Of a stretch of DNA of 64,000 bases, positions 14,401-25,800 are shown piece by piece; the first letter of the stretch is position 1; every line of letters begins with the position of its first letter. Source of the stretch: Gordionus sp. m RMFG-2023 (Eukaryota; Nematomorpha; Gordioida; Chordodea; Parachordodidae). The notes under the pieces were generated by a model. That model saw only the letters and a program-made list of their open reading frames with translations. It ran no database searches and was not told where the DNA came from. The DNA lies in the NCBI RefSeq assembly GCF_954871325.1, contig NC_088776.1, forward strand, positions 60,598,954 through 60,662,953, read 5' to 3'. The position numbers and the translations under genes were made by a program.

Positions 14401-17400
14401 ATAGTCGATAAAAAAATATTTCAAAAACTTGGAAACTTAAAAAATAAAAAATAAAAAACTATTAGAACATAGCACATGATAATGATATGAAATGAGATAT
14501 TCATTGATATTAAAGATTGGTAGTTACTTATGAAAAAAATATCGCCATAAATAAAAAAAAAAGTTAGCAAATTATCAAGGGCTTATAAAAAGAAATTAAA
14601 ACTTAAAATATATTTTTTTTCTAATTATTTATTTTCGATACCAAATAACATTCTTAGGGAAGAAATATAGTTATGAAATATTTAAATTATCTAATGAAAA
14701 TAAGTATTAGATTAGATAATTGACTTTACTATATTACATATCATTCTATTACTGGCAATAAGCCATTAAAAATATCCTTAATCACTTAGGTTAGGCATAA
14801 TTTATGAGCAATTAAATTTTAGAATATAATAAAATGTTCATAGAGTAATAAGAAAATTTTTGGTTTTATTTTGATGCCTTTCCATTTATTGTTTATTATA
14901 TAAATTATAATAAAATCTATCCTATCTCTTTTTATTAACTTAAAAAAATATAAGATACTAAGGATAAAAACTTGTATAATAAATTTACACAAATAATGGT
15001 ATATATAATTTATGGACTAAATCAGTCTTTGATAAAATATATTTTATTCTTTAAATATATCATTTAAGAAATTATACAAAATTTTATTTTTATTTTCTTA
15101 TGCACTTCAATTTGAGCAATATAAATTATAAAATCATTAATTTAAAAAGTGATATATAGTAAAAATTTGCATATAATCTATATTAAAATAGAGCAATTAA
15201 TATTTATAAGACATATTAGAAAAAAACATAAAAATAATTAAAAAGGGAATGCTATTTGAATATATTTAGCCAAGAATTTTTAAACATTATAGATAGCCAT
15301 GTTTTGTTATATTTTTTAAAAATTGTGATATATATTTTGTTCCTTAAGAATTTCTAAACCCTTTTAAAAAGATGTAAATGACTTATCCAAAGATAGATTT
15401 TACATGCATAGACCCCTTTTGCCTCTTCAAATAATATATATATAATGTTGACTGTGGAACTTTTTTTTGAAGTATTTATATTAATATAATGTTAAGCATT
15501 CGTTAAATCGTTAATATAATTTTCAAGTGAAAGTGTGTCTCACGGATATAAATGCATTAGTTTAACAAAATTATTTAAAATAATCAAAATTTAAAATAAT
15601 GATAACAATTAAAAAGTTATAATTTAAATAAATAAATAGATTAACAATTTAAGACTATTTATTACGTATTGTAAAGTAAATTTTAAATAAAATCTTTTTT
15701 GAACTTTTAACTTTCTATAACAAATTTTGTTATAATTATTCAGAAGAATAAATTCGAAACTATTTATTGAGTGTAATACAAAAAATTATTGTTTATTATT
15801 GATAATTTATAATTAAAAATAAATAATATATATTTCAATTTATCATATTTATCTACATTAAAATTTATGTCTCTCCCTATTTTCAGAAGTATCATATATT
15901 TAAAAAATATCGGACTAATCGTTATCAAAAGTGGGAATGAGATTTTCGAAAATTTAAAAATATATTTAATATATTTAAAACATGTTTGGTAATCTTTAAA
16001 ACTTAAGGAAATATATTTATAATAACTTAATAATGAAAGAGCACATATATTTTTTAAATATAAAATTAATAGAGGTGATTAATGAATATATAAATAATTA
16101 CGGCAAAACCATTCCATTTAAAGCAAGTGTATTTTTTAATCCTTGTTTACATATATAATATAAATTAATAATCTTAGATATTAAAAATCCTATTATTTTA
16201 AGGGTAATATACATATTTATATTATAAACTTTTGCATATTAACTCTCATATATTTTCAAAAATATTTTAATTTATATTTTTCTTTCAATTGCTTTTATAT
16301 ATTTAAATCATTATTTAAATAGAAGTTTTATCTAAAAAATTACACATCTAATAAAATATAAAGAAAATACAAAAAAATTTATAATTATTTTTGAATTACT
16401 GATGATTTCATCCACTAAAATTATAATTTTTATTATATTGATTTAAACTTTTTTTTAAAGATAAATTATTTTTTATCACATTTCCTTTAAATACTTTTAG
16501 TTAATTAAGAATTTTTTTTTCTCGGATATATCAACCCGTTTACATTACTGGGAAATGAAGAAACGAACATGAAGTCTTAAATTAAGTATATTTTTAAAGA
16601 CTGTACGCGGAAGTGAAACTATTAGGTCATCATTCTGATTATAAATTAAAAGACTCAAAGATGTTTAGTATTTGGGTACTCGTAAAAGATTGGATTATAT
16701 CTCAATTAATTGCTACATTTCGTTTTTTTTAATAAAAATAAAAATTGCGAATCAGGAAAAGATTAGACAATTTTTTTAAAAAAAATATAAATATCACCTA
16801 AATATAGTTATTTTATTAACTAATTACTTAAGCCTATTTAAATATAAATTAGTTGTAGGTATACTTAGTGGAACACAAAGCTTAAAATTGAGGAAATATT
16901 TTGGATATGATTGCATTATAAAATTAAACTCAAATTATACTTTCAGGATCGATTAAAAACTCATCTTGAAAAAAATTATAAGAAAATATTAGAATTTTTT
17001 TTTATAAATTTAAGATTTTACCTTGCTGGACTGAAATATTAATAAAAGAATAAATTAATATTATACTTAATCCAAATTTTTTAAAAAATACTAAATTTTC
17101 CATATTTAAGGTTTCATTTTTTAAAATTTACCATATATTTTTTAAAATTTAAAAAGGAAATGTTATCTAATAAAATTGTGCTAATATTACAACGATTTTT
17201 TAAATGAAAGAGTTCTAAAATTAAAATATGAGATATATTAAATAATTTAAAAACGAATCCAACAAGTTATCCCTGTGAAGATATTTTGACGGTTATTTAG
17301 AATTGGAAAAAAATAAATGTTCTTAATACCTTGATAAATTTTATTAATCTCTCATTACTTTCCACAAATATATATTTTAAAGACATCCATGCAAATAGCT

Positions 17401-17937
17401 ATTTATAAATTTATTTCAAAAAAAATAAAAATTTGTTTCCGATATAATTTATAAAACTATTTTGATATTTTCATAATGGATTTATTCTAAAGAACTGTAA
17501 AAATAGGGTAATTGACATTTTTAATATTTAATTTATGATGATCGAAAAAATGGAAAATAAGAAAATGTTGTTTACATATTTTGTGCTCTTATAATGTAAG
17601 TTTCGGTTCAAAAACAACAAAAACCTCTTATATTTAATAAAATTTTATACATTTAAAATCTTATTCATTTTTTGACTTTAAACCTATCAAATGCAAAATT
17701 GTTCAAAAGATAAAAAAATGTAAATATTCAAAAAGTACATATATATACTCATTATGTTGTATAATATTTTATAATTATTTTAATATTTTATAATATACTG
17801 TTAAAATAATTTAACCAATTTAAAATAGCTATTATTAAACAAATTTAAAGAAAATAAAGGCGCATTCTAATAAACAAAAGATTTCTCGTCTGAGGTGCCG
17901 GGAAAAAAGAATTTAAATGTGAAAATTCTATTTCCGA
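11471..17937. other. AT-rich stretch without a supported gene
   Basis: I see no open frame of useful length, no convincing exon pair and no recognisable transposon here. Local oddities are a G-run at 12,930, a short hairpin TTTGGTG-TAT-CACCAAA near 12,402, and a GC-richer patch at 13,060-13,160 containing GGGCTCGGGTCTGG that may be a worn transposon end. Confidence 0.6.
12930..12952 (+). other. G-rich run
   Basis: The plus strand has a G-dominated run (GGAGGAAGGGGGTGGGGGGG followed by GCG) in DNA that is otherwise mostly A and T. Three or more G tracts lie close together, so a G-quadruplex is possible. No gene or promoter can be tied to it. Confidence 0.6.
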
Positions 17938-18394
17938 CTCCTAATAGGTTGCCAGGTCAAATCTTTCAAATTGCGGGAGAAATTTGGTATTTGGTAGAAA
18001 TATGAAAATTGCGGTAGAAATAAAAAATCTAAAAAAGGCCCGCAAATTCCGGTCAGGCCGGGATTTTGAATTGACTTAATTATCCGCCTAATTATTTTTT
18101 ATAATTATTTATGTAAATACTAATTAGGTAACTATTTTTTAAAAAGTAACATCTTGATTTATTTTAATATATTATATAAAAAAGAATGTAAACAAAAATT
18201 TTATAAAAAAAACAAACGATTTTAATTTTAAAATGTAAAAAATATATTTTATGTGAAGTGTGTATTAAAATTATAGGGATAGGCGCTAAATTATCACGTA
18301 TCATGTTTAAATATATAACAAGGTAATATTGTACTCATTTCAATGTAATTATTTTATTTATTATTGTTCAATCACATTGTTATAATCACTGCAG

Positions 18395-19310
18395 GAGAGT
18401 GTATCTTCATCCATTGCAAAAATAAAATATTCTTCAAAAATAAGAAATAATACAGATTAAACTATGGTTGTTGCAATTGTGATTACTTATCTTGTAGTAC
18501 AACATTCACAGAGCTACTTATCATTACAATGTAAATAGAATCTTTCCCCAAAATATTTAACGACTCAAGATAAATGAAAACTATACCTGTAGAACAAAAA
18601 TGAGCAATGATATCATCAATGTTTTAGATCCTGAATTCAGGAGGTCAATTCTTGACGATTTGAAAGATGGGTACCTATGCAATTCTAACAGATGCATCTA
18701 ATAAAGGAAATATTAAAAAAAATTTTTTGATTCGCTATCTACAAAATTAAAGTCGTTTTAAGAAAACTATTAAATTTTTTCCCCTCAAATAGTGAAAATC
18801 CAAAGACATAGCTAACCATATAATGGAAAATATATAGCAGATTCGAAATTATCAATAAATTACATGTCAACTTTATGATCTGATAATTCCTCAGTGAATT
18901 TGGAAAAAACTAGAGTGTATTTACAGAATTGAGTCAGCACAATGTTGGTTGAGATATGTTCCTAATACCAGCCATTTATAGAATTTTAAAATTTTATAAA
19001 CTTTTAAATATTTATAAAGATTATAAAAGCTGTCCTAACATTTTGAAAATTTTTTCAGTAATGAATGGCAGAGGTATATTTAGGAATGATTTCACATGTA
19101 GGAAATCTACTATATACTGTTAATGTGCAGTTGCAATCAGAAGAATCATAACAAAGATTCACAAAATTATGCTGCAGATGTGTTAATCTTTACAGTTAAA
19201 AATTGACAATAAATTTTATGGCGCTATTGGTAAAACTATATTAAAATGTTCAAATATTGTAAAAATACCGATAGAAATTAATGCTCTCTATTTTTGACTA
19301 ACAATATAAA
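18395..19310 (+). pseudogene. Second, convergent hAT transposase-like remnant in copy 1
   Basis: On the plus strand, opposite to the main transposase remnant, lies a second sequence related to the same protein. It has an N-terminal part (NNTD-like, then VVQHSQSY-like), an ILDDLK and TDASNKGN region near 18,650-18,710, and a later CPNILK and NKFYGAIGK region at 19,020-19,230. The middle of the protein is missing: the text runs from AATGTTGGTTGA straight to TTCCTAATACCAGCC near 18,940-18,975, skipping the segment that holds SHILHNSCK in the main gene. The C-terminal dimerisation region is also absent. The same arrangement and deletion are seen in the 40,870-44,455 copy. Confidence 0.7.
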
Positions 19311-19384
19311 AAATATATTTATTTTATGCGAATGTATAAATAAAAAAATATGAATAATTAAATATAATATTAATTATATATTAT

Positions 19385-20780
19385 TTGAGATTTAAATAAT
19401 GGAACTAAACGTTTACCGTCGTTATTGAGATATTTTTAAAATTTTTGGCATCTTATGTTGTTAAAGCAATCCTTTTCCCAGGCTAAAAAGCGCTCGGATG
19501 AGGCATTAGAATGAGGTAAAGAAGACCTTGCAATTTTTTTCCAATCATGGGGATTTATTGTTATTACGAAAAAATTCTACCCGTTTCTTCTCTGTTAGAC
19601 AAACTAATTTTAATTATTCTGGCGAATCATACAAAATAGAGAGAATTACAATCTCCTCAAACAAGATATCAGTCTTTCGGTATTTTTAATATATTTATAA
19701 AATTACAAAAACCATCAATTGACGGTTTATGTTCCAAAGTCATAATATTTATACATTTGTAAATAGAGTTATTAAATTTTGATCGTAAATATTCTAAAAT
19801 TGTCTTAATAAAAATATCTGCTTCATTTAAAAATAATTAGAGTACTATATGAACATTTAATATTTTTAGCAATAGAGTCATAAAATTTATTATCAATTTT
19901 TAACTGTAGAGATGAACAGAGCTGTAGCATGATTTTGTATATCTTTATTTATAAAGAATATTCTGATTGCAACTGAATATTAACTTCATGAAGTATATTT
20001 CCTACATGTGAAACTAATCCCAAATATACTTCTGCTATTTCATACTTGAAAAAATTTTTAAAAATTTTAGGATAGCTTTTAATCTTTATTTAAAAAGTAT
20101 TTTTTTAAGGGTTCGTAAAATTTTAAAATTCTATCGATGGCAGGTATTAGCGATAAGCACCTGATAGGTACAAACACCATTCCAAGTCAGCACCATACCA
20201 ACTCTTTTAATTCATTAACTCTTATAGTTGATGAATTAAATTCGTTAAAACATCACATCAAAATTATTTCGACATCCACAGATAGTACATTCATTGCCTT
20301 CTTGCAAGAATTATGCCTGAATCAGCTATATTTACATTATGTGGTTAGCTACAACATTGGATTTTTCACTATCTGAGAAAAAAAATTTCACAGTTGTATA
20401 GAAGTGTTCTTATTCTTGTTGAAATAGCGAAAGATAAATGTTTTAATATCCTTATTAGTTGCATCTGTCTCAAATCGTCTAGAATTGACCTCTAGGATCA
20501 GGTACTAAAACACTAATGATAGCCTTGCTCATTTTTGTCAGGTTTGCACTTATATTGGAGTCGTTAAATATCATGGGAAAAAGATTCGATCCTTATTGTG
20601 ATGATATAGCTCTGTAAATGTTGAACTACATGATAGGTGTATACGATTTCCACAACTGTAATTGCATCTGTATTATTTATTATTTTTGGTGAATATTTTT
20701 ATATTGCAATCAATGTTGATACACTCCTTTGTACTGATGAATTAAATGATGTTGATTTATTATTGGATAAAAATAAAACA
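19385..20780 (-). pseudogene. hAT transposase remnant of copy 1
   Basis: Read on the minus strand it follows the better preserved transposase of the 40,870-44,455 element. An N-terminal part resembles TYHVVQHLQSY, a central part includes LQEGNECTIC-type sequence antisense to 20,137-20,376, then the CPKIFK region, and finally a C-terminal stretch with the SNASSE-type dimerisation motif near 19,500. Compared with the other copy it lacks a block of the RNase-H-like domain (the part corresponding to NFGK and the following residues). Stops and frameshifts are frequent, so it cannot encode an active enzyme. hAT transposases cut and paste DNA using a DDE-type RNase-H fold with an inserted helical domain and a C-terminal dimerisation region. 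Confidence 0.75.
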
Positions 20781-21057
20781 GGATAGAAAAAAATTTAAAA
20801 ACTAGACATGTTTTTCGAATAAATATTTAAAATTTATTTTAAAATTAAAATTAATCAATTACTGTCTCTTAAAATTATTATTTATATATTAAAAACGTTA
20901 AAAACTTTAAAAAAAAATTGCGTTAGATTTTTGCAAGAGATTTTTAATTGCGGTAGTTCTGCAAGAGAGAGATGTCTGCGTCTAAATAAAAAATTGCGGG
21001 AGTCTCCCGCTGATGGGGTAGACATGGCAACCCTGTTCCTAATCTTTATGAATATTA

Positions 21058-21266
21058 TTAGAAATTCTTTAGGATTCTTTTAAACGAATTAAAAAACAAA
21101 AATTTTTGTAATTTAAAAAGAAAATATAATTCCCATAAACCTATTTCATCGTCAATTCCTACATCTGCAGCAAGCTCCACAAAATCTATATAATATAAAA
21201 TGCATAATATTTTTTTTTAAAACCTAAAAGAAATACTACCTTCATTGAAATCAACATGATGGATCG
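21058..21266 (-). CDS. Candidate microexon gene, 3' part (two exons)
   Basis: I do not recognise the family. Read on the minus strand, a 27-nt exon (21,240-21,266) sits between TTTTTTATAAG and the donor GTAGTA and encodes IHHVDFNE in phase 1. A 54-nt intron follows, ending TTATATTATATAG, and then a terminal exon (21,058-21,185) starting AT. Joining G and AT gives an Asp, so the frame reads E-D-FVELAADVGIDDEIGL and continues through WELYFLF to a stop 42 codons in. Both exons enter in phase 1. The product end is acidic and then hydrophobic. A second copy lies 312 bp away with the same layout. No first exon or signal peptide was found. The call rests on splice signals, phase and the paired copy, not on homology. 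Confidence 0.45.
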
Positions 21267-21650
21267 CTTATAAAAAATATTTAAAATAATATTATATATA
21301 AATACATATGGGAACAAAGAATTTAAAGTTTTAAAATTACATTTACTAACCCCATCCATATTATTTACTTTCATTCTTAGAAATTATATAGATTCCTTTA
21401 AGATAAATAATTAATTTTTTTTAATTTGGAAGAAATTGTATCAAGAATAAACCTATTTCATCGGCTAATATATTATTATCAATCAACTCCAAAAAATCTA
21501 GATAATATATGAAGCAAATTATATATATATATATATATTTTTTAAATAATGATAAAAAATACTTTCATCTTGCAAAAAAAGCAAATTTTCCACTTATAAA
21601 AAATATTTAAAAAAAGGTTATATATAAATATAGATGAAGTTTTAATGAAA
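21121..21650. repeat. Diverged tandem duplication, period about 312 bp
   Basis: The string TAAACCTATTTCATCG begins at 21,136 and again at 21,448. The following A/T-rich text, including CTTATAAAAAATATTTAAAA and a TATATATAAATA stretch, matches at the same offset. The duplication carries the two candidate microexon gene ends described separately. Confidence 0.75.
21421..21592 (-). CDS. Candidate microexon gene, 3' part, tandem copy
   Basis: This is the diverged partner of the 21,058-21,266 model. On the minus strand a 30-nt exon (21,563-21,592) follows TTTTTTATAAG, encodes ENLLFLQDE in phase 1 and ends at donor GTATTT. A 65-nt intron ends ATATTATCTAG. The terminal exon (21,421-21,497) encodes FLELIDNNILADEIGLFL and stops after 25 codons. 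Shared with the partner are the phase, the exon order, the F-[VL]-E-L start and DEIGL. Exon lengths changed by multiples of three (27 to 30 nt), which is what selection on frame would leave. A further possible 15-nt exon (21,665-21,679) upstream is too weak to include. Confidence 0.45.
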
Positions 21651-22325
21651 AGAAATAATAACTATAATACTTTGAAAGGGCATCCCTAAATCTTAATTTT
21701 TGTATTAATAAAAAATGTATGTTCAAAACTTTTACAAACCGTATCACAAATTATAAAACTATAAGGAAACTTTATCTTGTTTTGTAACTTTCATAAAGTT
21801 TTTTTAAAAAATATATGTTTTAGCTTCGAAGACATATTTCGTCTCATTTTTCGATAAAGTTTTGAAAGTTTAAGAGTTAATTGACACTGAAAATATTGTT
21901 TCTTATAATTGTAATAAATATATTGATTAGGATAAACAAATGGTCTTTTAAAAAAAGAAATCTGTCAAATAAAAAAGATCTAACCATCACATGAATTCAT
22001 TTCCATGAGCGAATGAATATTTTAGGCATTTTCATGTCGATTAAAATATTATTGAAAAAAGAATGAATTTAAGAGTGTGCCGCGATCTGGTGATAAGGAA
22101 CTATATATATTTTTTAAAATAATTATTTTCAAAGTACTAAATGCATTAATAAAGAAGAAAACATGGAATCTTAGAACAGATGGATGTATAAATTTTCTGA
22201 AAAAATTAAAATAACGGTCCCTAAGAGATTTGTCATTTAATTGATTCTATTACTTGAATATTAGTAAAATCTATGGGAAATTAACTACAATGAAAAACTA
22301 GTAAAAATCCATTTACCATTAATAT

Positions 22326-22570
22326 TTGTTCTACAATACAGCACCTGGGGCTGAATCCCAACAAATCATTACTAAACAAGAAATAGCACATTTGTTCGTG
22401 GTGAGAAGAATATTAAAAAATAGTGCTAGATATCTTAAGATTTATTCGGTGCAAAATGACATGATTTTAACAAGGGCTTTTAATGATCACACCATTCCTT
22501 TAATCTTATAACCATCAGAATTACAAGAATTTATTTATAAAAATAAAAAAGGGTCTTACCTAGCTTTAGC
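22326..22570 (+). other. Unrecognised protein-coding remnant
   Basis: A 61-codon frame on the plus strand reads like real protein (for example APGAESQQIITKQEIAHLF and later YLKIYSVQNDMILTRAF) and the same frame looks protein-like for about 20 codons further, through PSELQEFIYKNKKGSYLALA. Codon use is less AT-driven than its surroundings. I could not assign it to a family; it may be a worn transposon fragment or a host exon. No clear splice sites flank it. Confidence 0.3.
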
Positions 22571-22579
22571 ATAACGTAA

Positions 22580-24390
22580 TCAAGTTATAATAAATGTTTG
22601 GAATTTCAAATCTAATAATATATATTAAAGAGAAGGTTCGAGTAGCATAGTAAGCTAGCCTTGACAAAATTTCCTTTATAAATTAAGACTTTATATAATT
22701 ATACCTTCTAATCCTTCCAAAACTTGTTCTAAATTAGCTGGATGTTTTGTGGTAATAAATAAGAAATTAATAAATTATAATTAAATAATAAAATTTACAG
22801 ATATGTGGTATAGGAATATTTCTTTCTAAATTATAAATAATATATAGTGAAAATATGAATTGAAATAATTTGTGTAGTTTTGCTAATAAAAAATTAAAAA
22901 TATATTATTTCCTTGAATATTAAATATACTTTTCCTTCTGGAATTATGATTGAAAACAAATCTAAAGTGAGAATTTTTCATTTCAGCCGTTTTATATTTT
23001 ATTATATAAGTTATATTCTTTTGCGCTTAATCATTTTAAAAAAAAATTGACAAAATTAATATATGTGGAATCATTAAGGTATATATATAATATTGAAATT
23101 TAAGTTGACCACCAAATTTTAGAAACGTTTTAAAATCATTCTTTAATTAAAATTTTTTTGTAATTGATAGGTTCTAAATTACCAAAACAAAATAAATTTA
23201 GGAAGGTATTACTTAGGGAAGACCGAGAATTGTTTAAAATATAGATAAGCTTCGAAAATATTTAAACATCGTTTTATTCTTTAAATTATATCTACGGAAG
23301 AAATTAATATGTAAGAAATTTTTTTTTTAGTTTTTTAAATAAAAATTTTTTTAAAAATGAAAAACATTATAAGTTATTATATATATATATGATTTGTAAC
23401 AAAACATTTCAATATATTTGAAACGACTGTATTAAAATTTGTTTAACTTTAGTAATTATTTTTTTATTGATAAAAATGTTATAAATATTTTATCTTTACA
23501 ATAATTATCAAGTCAAACAATTTTATAAGTAAGTTACAAATATATGGAAATGTTTTAAAACAAATCATGTATCATCAAAAAGAACTAGTTATACAGGTCT
23601 TCACATTTAAAATTTGATTTCAAGATATTACATGATAATTGAGATTATTTTATCATTTTAACTTGGCAAAAAGTCTAAATAACTTTTATAATAAAAATTA
23701 TTAGTAAAATTAAAAATTTATAAATGTGGTGTCTTAGAACTGATTTTTCAAAATATTTCGCAATAATAATGAAATATGTGACCTAACCTTCTTTTTTATC
23801 TAGTTTGTGATGATAAGCTATGGCGAATAAAGACAATCTGCTATTATTCTCTGAAATTTTTTTCCCATTTTTGAGAGCTTCTAATGAAAAATAATAAAAA
23901 TATTTTTTAGCAATATTTTGCCATGATAGTTATTTTAACTTAAATTTTTTGGTCCACAATAATTTTAAAAATGGATATTTTTAAATATATTTTGATATGA
24001 TAATATAATATCACAGATAATTTTCATAAGCATGATTGTTAATATTTCTTGATAATATAACAAAGGTGACAATCTTTGTTGGCCATTAAAACATTAAAAT
24101 AGATATTTTATTACTATTTCTTGATAAGGTAATACAGGTAATATTTTTTTTTGTCTATTATCATTATAAAACTTAAAATTTTTTTTTGGAGAAAAATTAA
24201 AAAAAGAAATATTATGTTATCAGAATAGGATAAAATTTTTCAATATAGGATATAAACTTATAAGATACAGCGAATCATTAATAATCCAACAATATATTTT
24301 CTATTATCCTTGTGGCTTAATGGGGAGCTAAAAATTTAGGGCGATGATGTATAGCTAGACATATGATATGATAAATTTTTGAGCTGAGAA
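22580..24390. other. No gene seen
   Basis: AT-rich sequence with short poly-T and poly-A runs and frequent stops in all frames. No tandem repeat, inverted repeat or exon pair was supported. Confidence 0.5.
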
Positions 24391-24518
24391 ATGTCACTCC
24401 GGTCATGACGACTTGGACAATAAACCAAAAAAGACGGCCAGCTGAACTCGTGGGTCAGATGATAACGATTTCTTGGTCAGCCCTTGGATGATGAGATGAT
24501 GGTGACCTTGGGGGCCGT

Positions 24519-24935
24519 TCACTCAATGTCTACCAAGTTACAATGGACTTGATAACGATACACCGGTGAGAGAACTATCGAGATTGATACCAGTGGGAGT
24601 TCAGGATTAGGATATCTGTCAATTTGATAATTGAATGTGAGGCTCAGGTGGGATATCTGTCGATATTGATTTGATACACCGGTGGGGAGATCAAGATGGC
24701 CTCTATAGTGAGACACCGGTGATAGGTACAAATGAAATCGATCAGAAATACAAATATATGGGAGATCAGGATTGGGATATCTGTCGATTTTATAACTCCT
24801 AGTTGAGAATACTCAGGTGGGATATCTGGTCGTTACTGATTTAATACACCGGTAGGAGATCAAGATACTTTGGCCTCGAAAATGATACACCAGTGATCGA
24901 TAAAAATTAGATCGATCAGAAATACAAAGATAAAA
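24519..24935. repeat. GC-richer tandem repeat, 165-bp unit with CACCGGTG palindromes
   Basis: Two full units start with GGGAG at 24,595 and 24,760 (period 165 bp), preceded by a partial unit. Shared pieces are AGGTGGGATATCTG, TTTGATACACCGGTG, GATCAAGAT and AATCGATCAGAAATACAAA. The palindrome CACCGGTG or a one-base variant occurs five times (24,561, 24,675, 24,715, 24,848 and 24,891, approximate). The patch is clearly richer in G and C than its flanks and starts at about 24,395. A 70-codon minus-strand frame crosses it but follows the repeat and looks incidental. Confidence 0.75.
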
Positions 24936-24981
24936 ATAAATAGCATGAATACTAATATAATAGATAAGTGAAGGAGCTTAC

Positions 24982-25358
24982 CTTACCACCACAAAAGGTA
25001 AAAGCTAAAAAGGAGAAAAAAACCTTATTTTATTAAAAAATTTAAAAAAATGTACTCTTAGAAAAATATCATATTTATAAAAAAATTTTTGAAAAATATA
25101 ACACTTATAAAATAACTAATAAAAGTTAAGGAGGTTAAGTGAACTTTCTACTATGAATGGCAATGCCTTTATGATAAATTGTTCTCGTATGGCTTGCTTT
25201 AGGAAAAAAGCTTCACTACAAACGTCACTTTCGCTTATTTTTACGAAACGAAGCAAAAGTGTGTTGTGCAGCTGTTCATTGGTAAGGAGAATATTAAGAT
25301 TCCTACCTGAAATTGCCGACAACATTGTTGCCCATTTTAACCTATCTGGGGCATTGTT
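24982..25358 (-). CDS. Candidate exons of an unrecognised gene
   Basis: Two pieces on the minus strand. An open frame from 25,358 down to 25,116 encodes about 80 residues that read like a real protein (APDRLKWATMLSAISG, then LLTNEQLHNTLLLRF, then EAFFLKQAIREQFIIKALPF). Below it, at 24,982-25,004, a 23-nt exon has textbook signals: a TTTTTTTCTCCTTTTTAG acceptor and an AAG/GTAAGC donor. How the two join is uncertain; GTAGAA after PFI is a weak donor that would give a phase-0 join. The opposite strand also has a 69-codon frame here (25,153-25,362), so the coding strand is not certain. Family unknown. Confidence 0.35.
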
Positions 25359-25585
25359 TTAATAAATAACACGATATATAGGAGATCGACGGAGTGATTG
25401 GCATTAGCAAAATTAAAGATTTTTGACGAGTGGATTTAGATCTGGTAATGTCAGGTTGATAATTGCTAGCTCAATTTTGAAAACCGTTTTTTTAGATTAA
25501 GACTGAGATATCAAACTCGAATAAAGTGTTTAGTGGTAGAGAACGGAAGATTTATTCATTTTTTCATGAAGGAGAGGCATGGAGC

Positions 25586-25800
25586 TAGTGTTGCAAAATC
25601 GTCCAATAAACTATTTTTTAAAACAACAAAATTAATATTTAAACCAAAAAAGAATTGCCTAACAAGCCTCAAGATTTCGCTAATAGAAGTCTGAGTTTGT
25701 ACCACCTATAAGTAAGATCTTCATGGATATTGTTAAAATAATATAAAAAAAATGTACGATTGGGGAATATGTTTTATCTAAAAAGAAAATTAGTGCATAT
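25586..25800. mobile_element. Relic of the same MITE family as 59,288-59,510
   Basis: It begins TAGTGTTG, as the intact MITE does. Exactly 78 bp inside, the text AAGCCTCAAGATTTCGCTAA corresponds to AAGCCTTGAGATTTTGCTAA at the same offset in the intact copy, and the match continues to AAGATCTT / AAAATCTT. The right end is too worn to place exactly, and no target duplication was seen. Confidence 0.5.

Larger units (their letters stand above)
17946..21035 (-). mobile_element. hAT DNA transposon, copy 1 (decayed, reverse orientation)
   Basis: The left end reads AGGTTGCCAGGTCAAAT and the right end ATGGCAACCCTG, the inverted-repeat ends of the same family as the copy at 40,870-44,455. The flanks CTCCTAAT (17,938-17,945) and TTCCTAAT (21,036-21,043) agree at 7 of 8 bases, as expected for an old hAT target duplication. 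The left end here matches the right end of the other copy, so this copy is inverted relative to it. Inside are a transposase remnant on the minus strand and, nearer the left end, a second transposase-like remnant on the plus strand; the two converge near 19,310-19,390. It is shorter than the other copy because of internal deletions and carries many stops and frameshifts. Confidence 0.85.

Noticed and set aside
20137-20376. 79-codon plus-strand frame
   Set aside because: It is the antisense shadow of the hAT transposase remnant; the same holds for the minus frames at 41,273-41,527 and 41,708-41,929.
22635-22643. GGTTCGAGT, resembling a tRNA or SINE B box
   Set aside because: No matching acceptor stem, A box at the right spacing or repeated copies were found. 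GTTCGAATC at 45,687 was rejected for the same reason.
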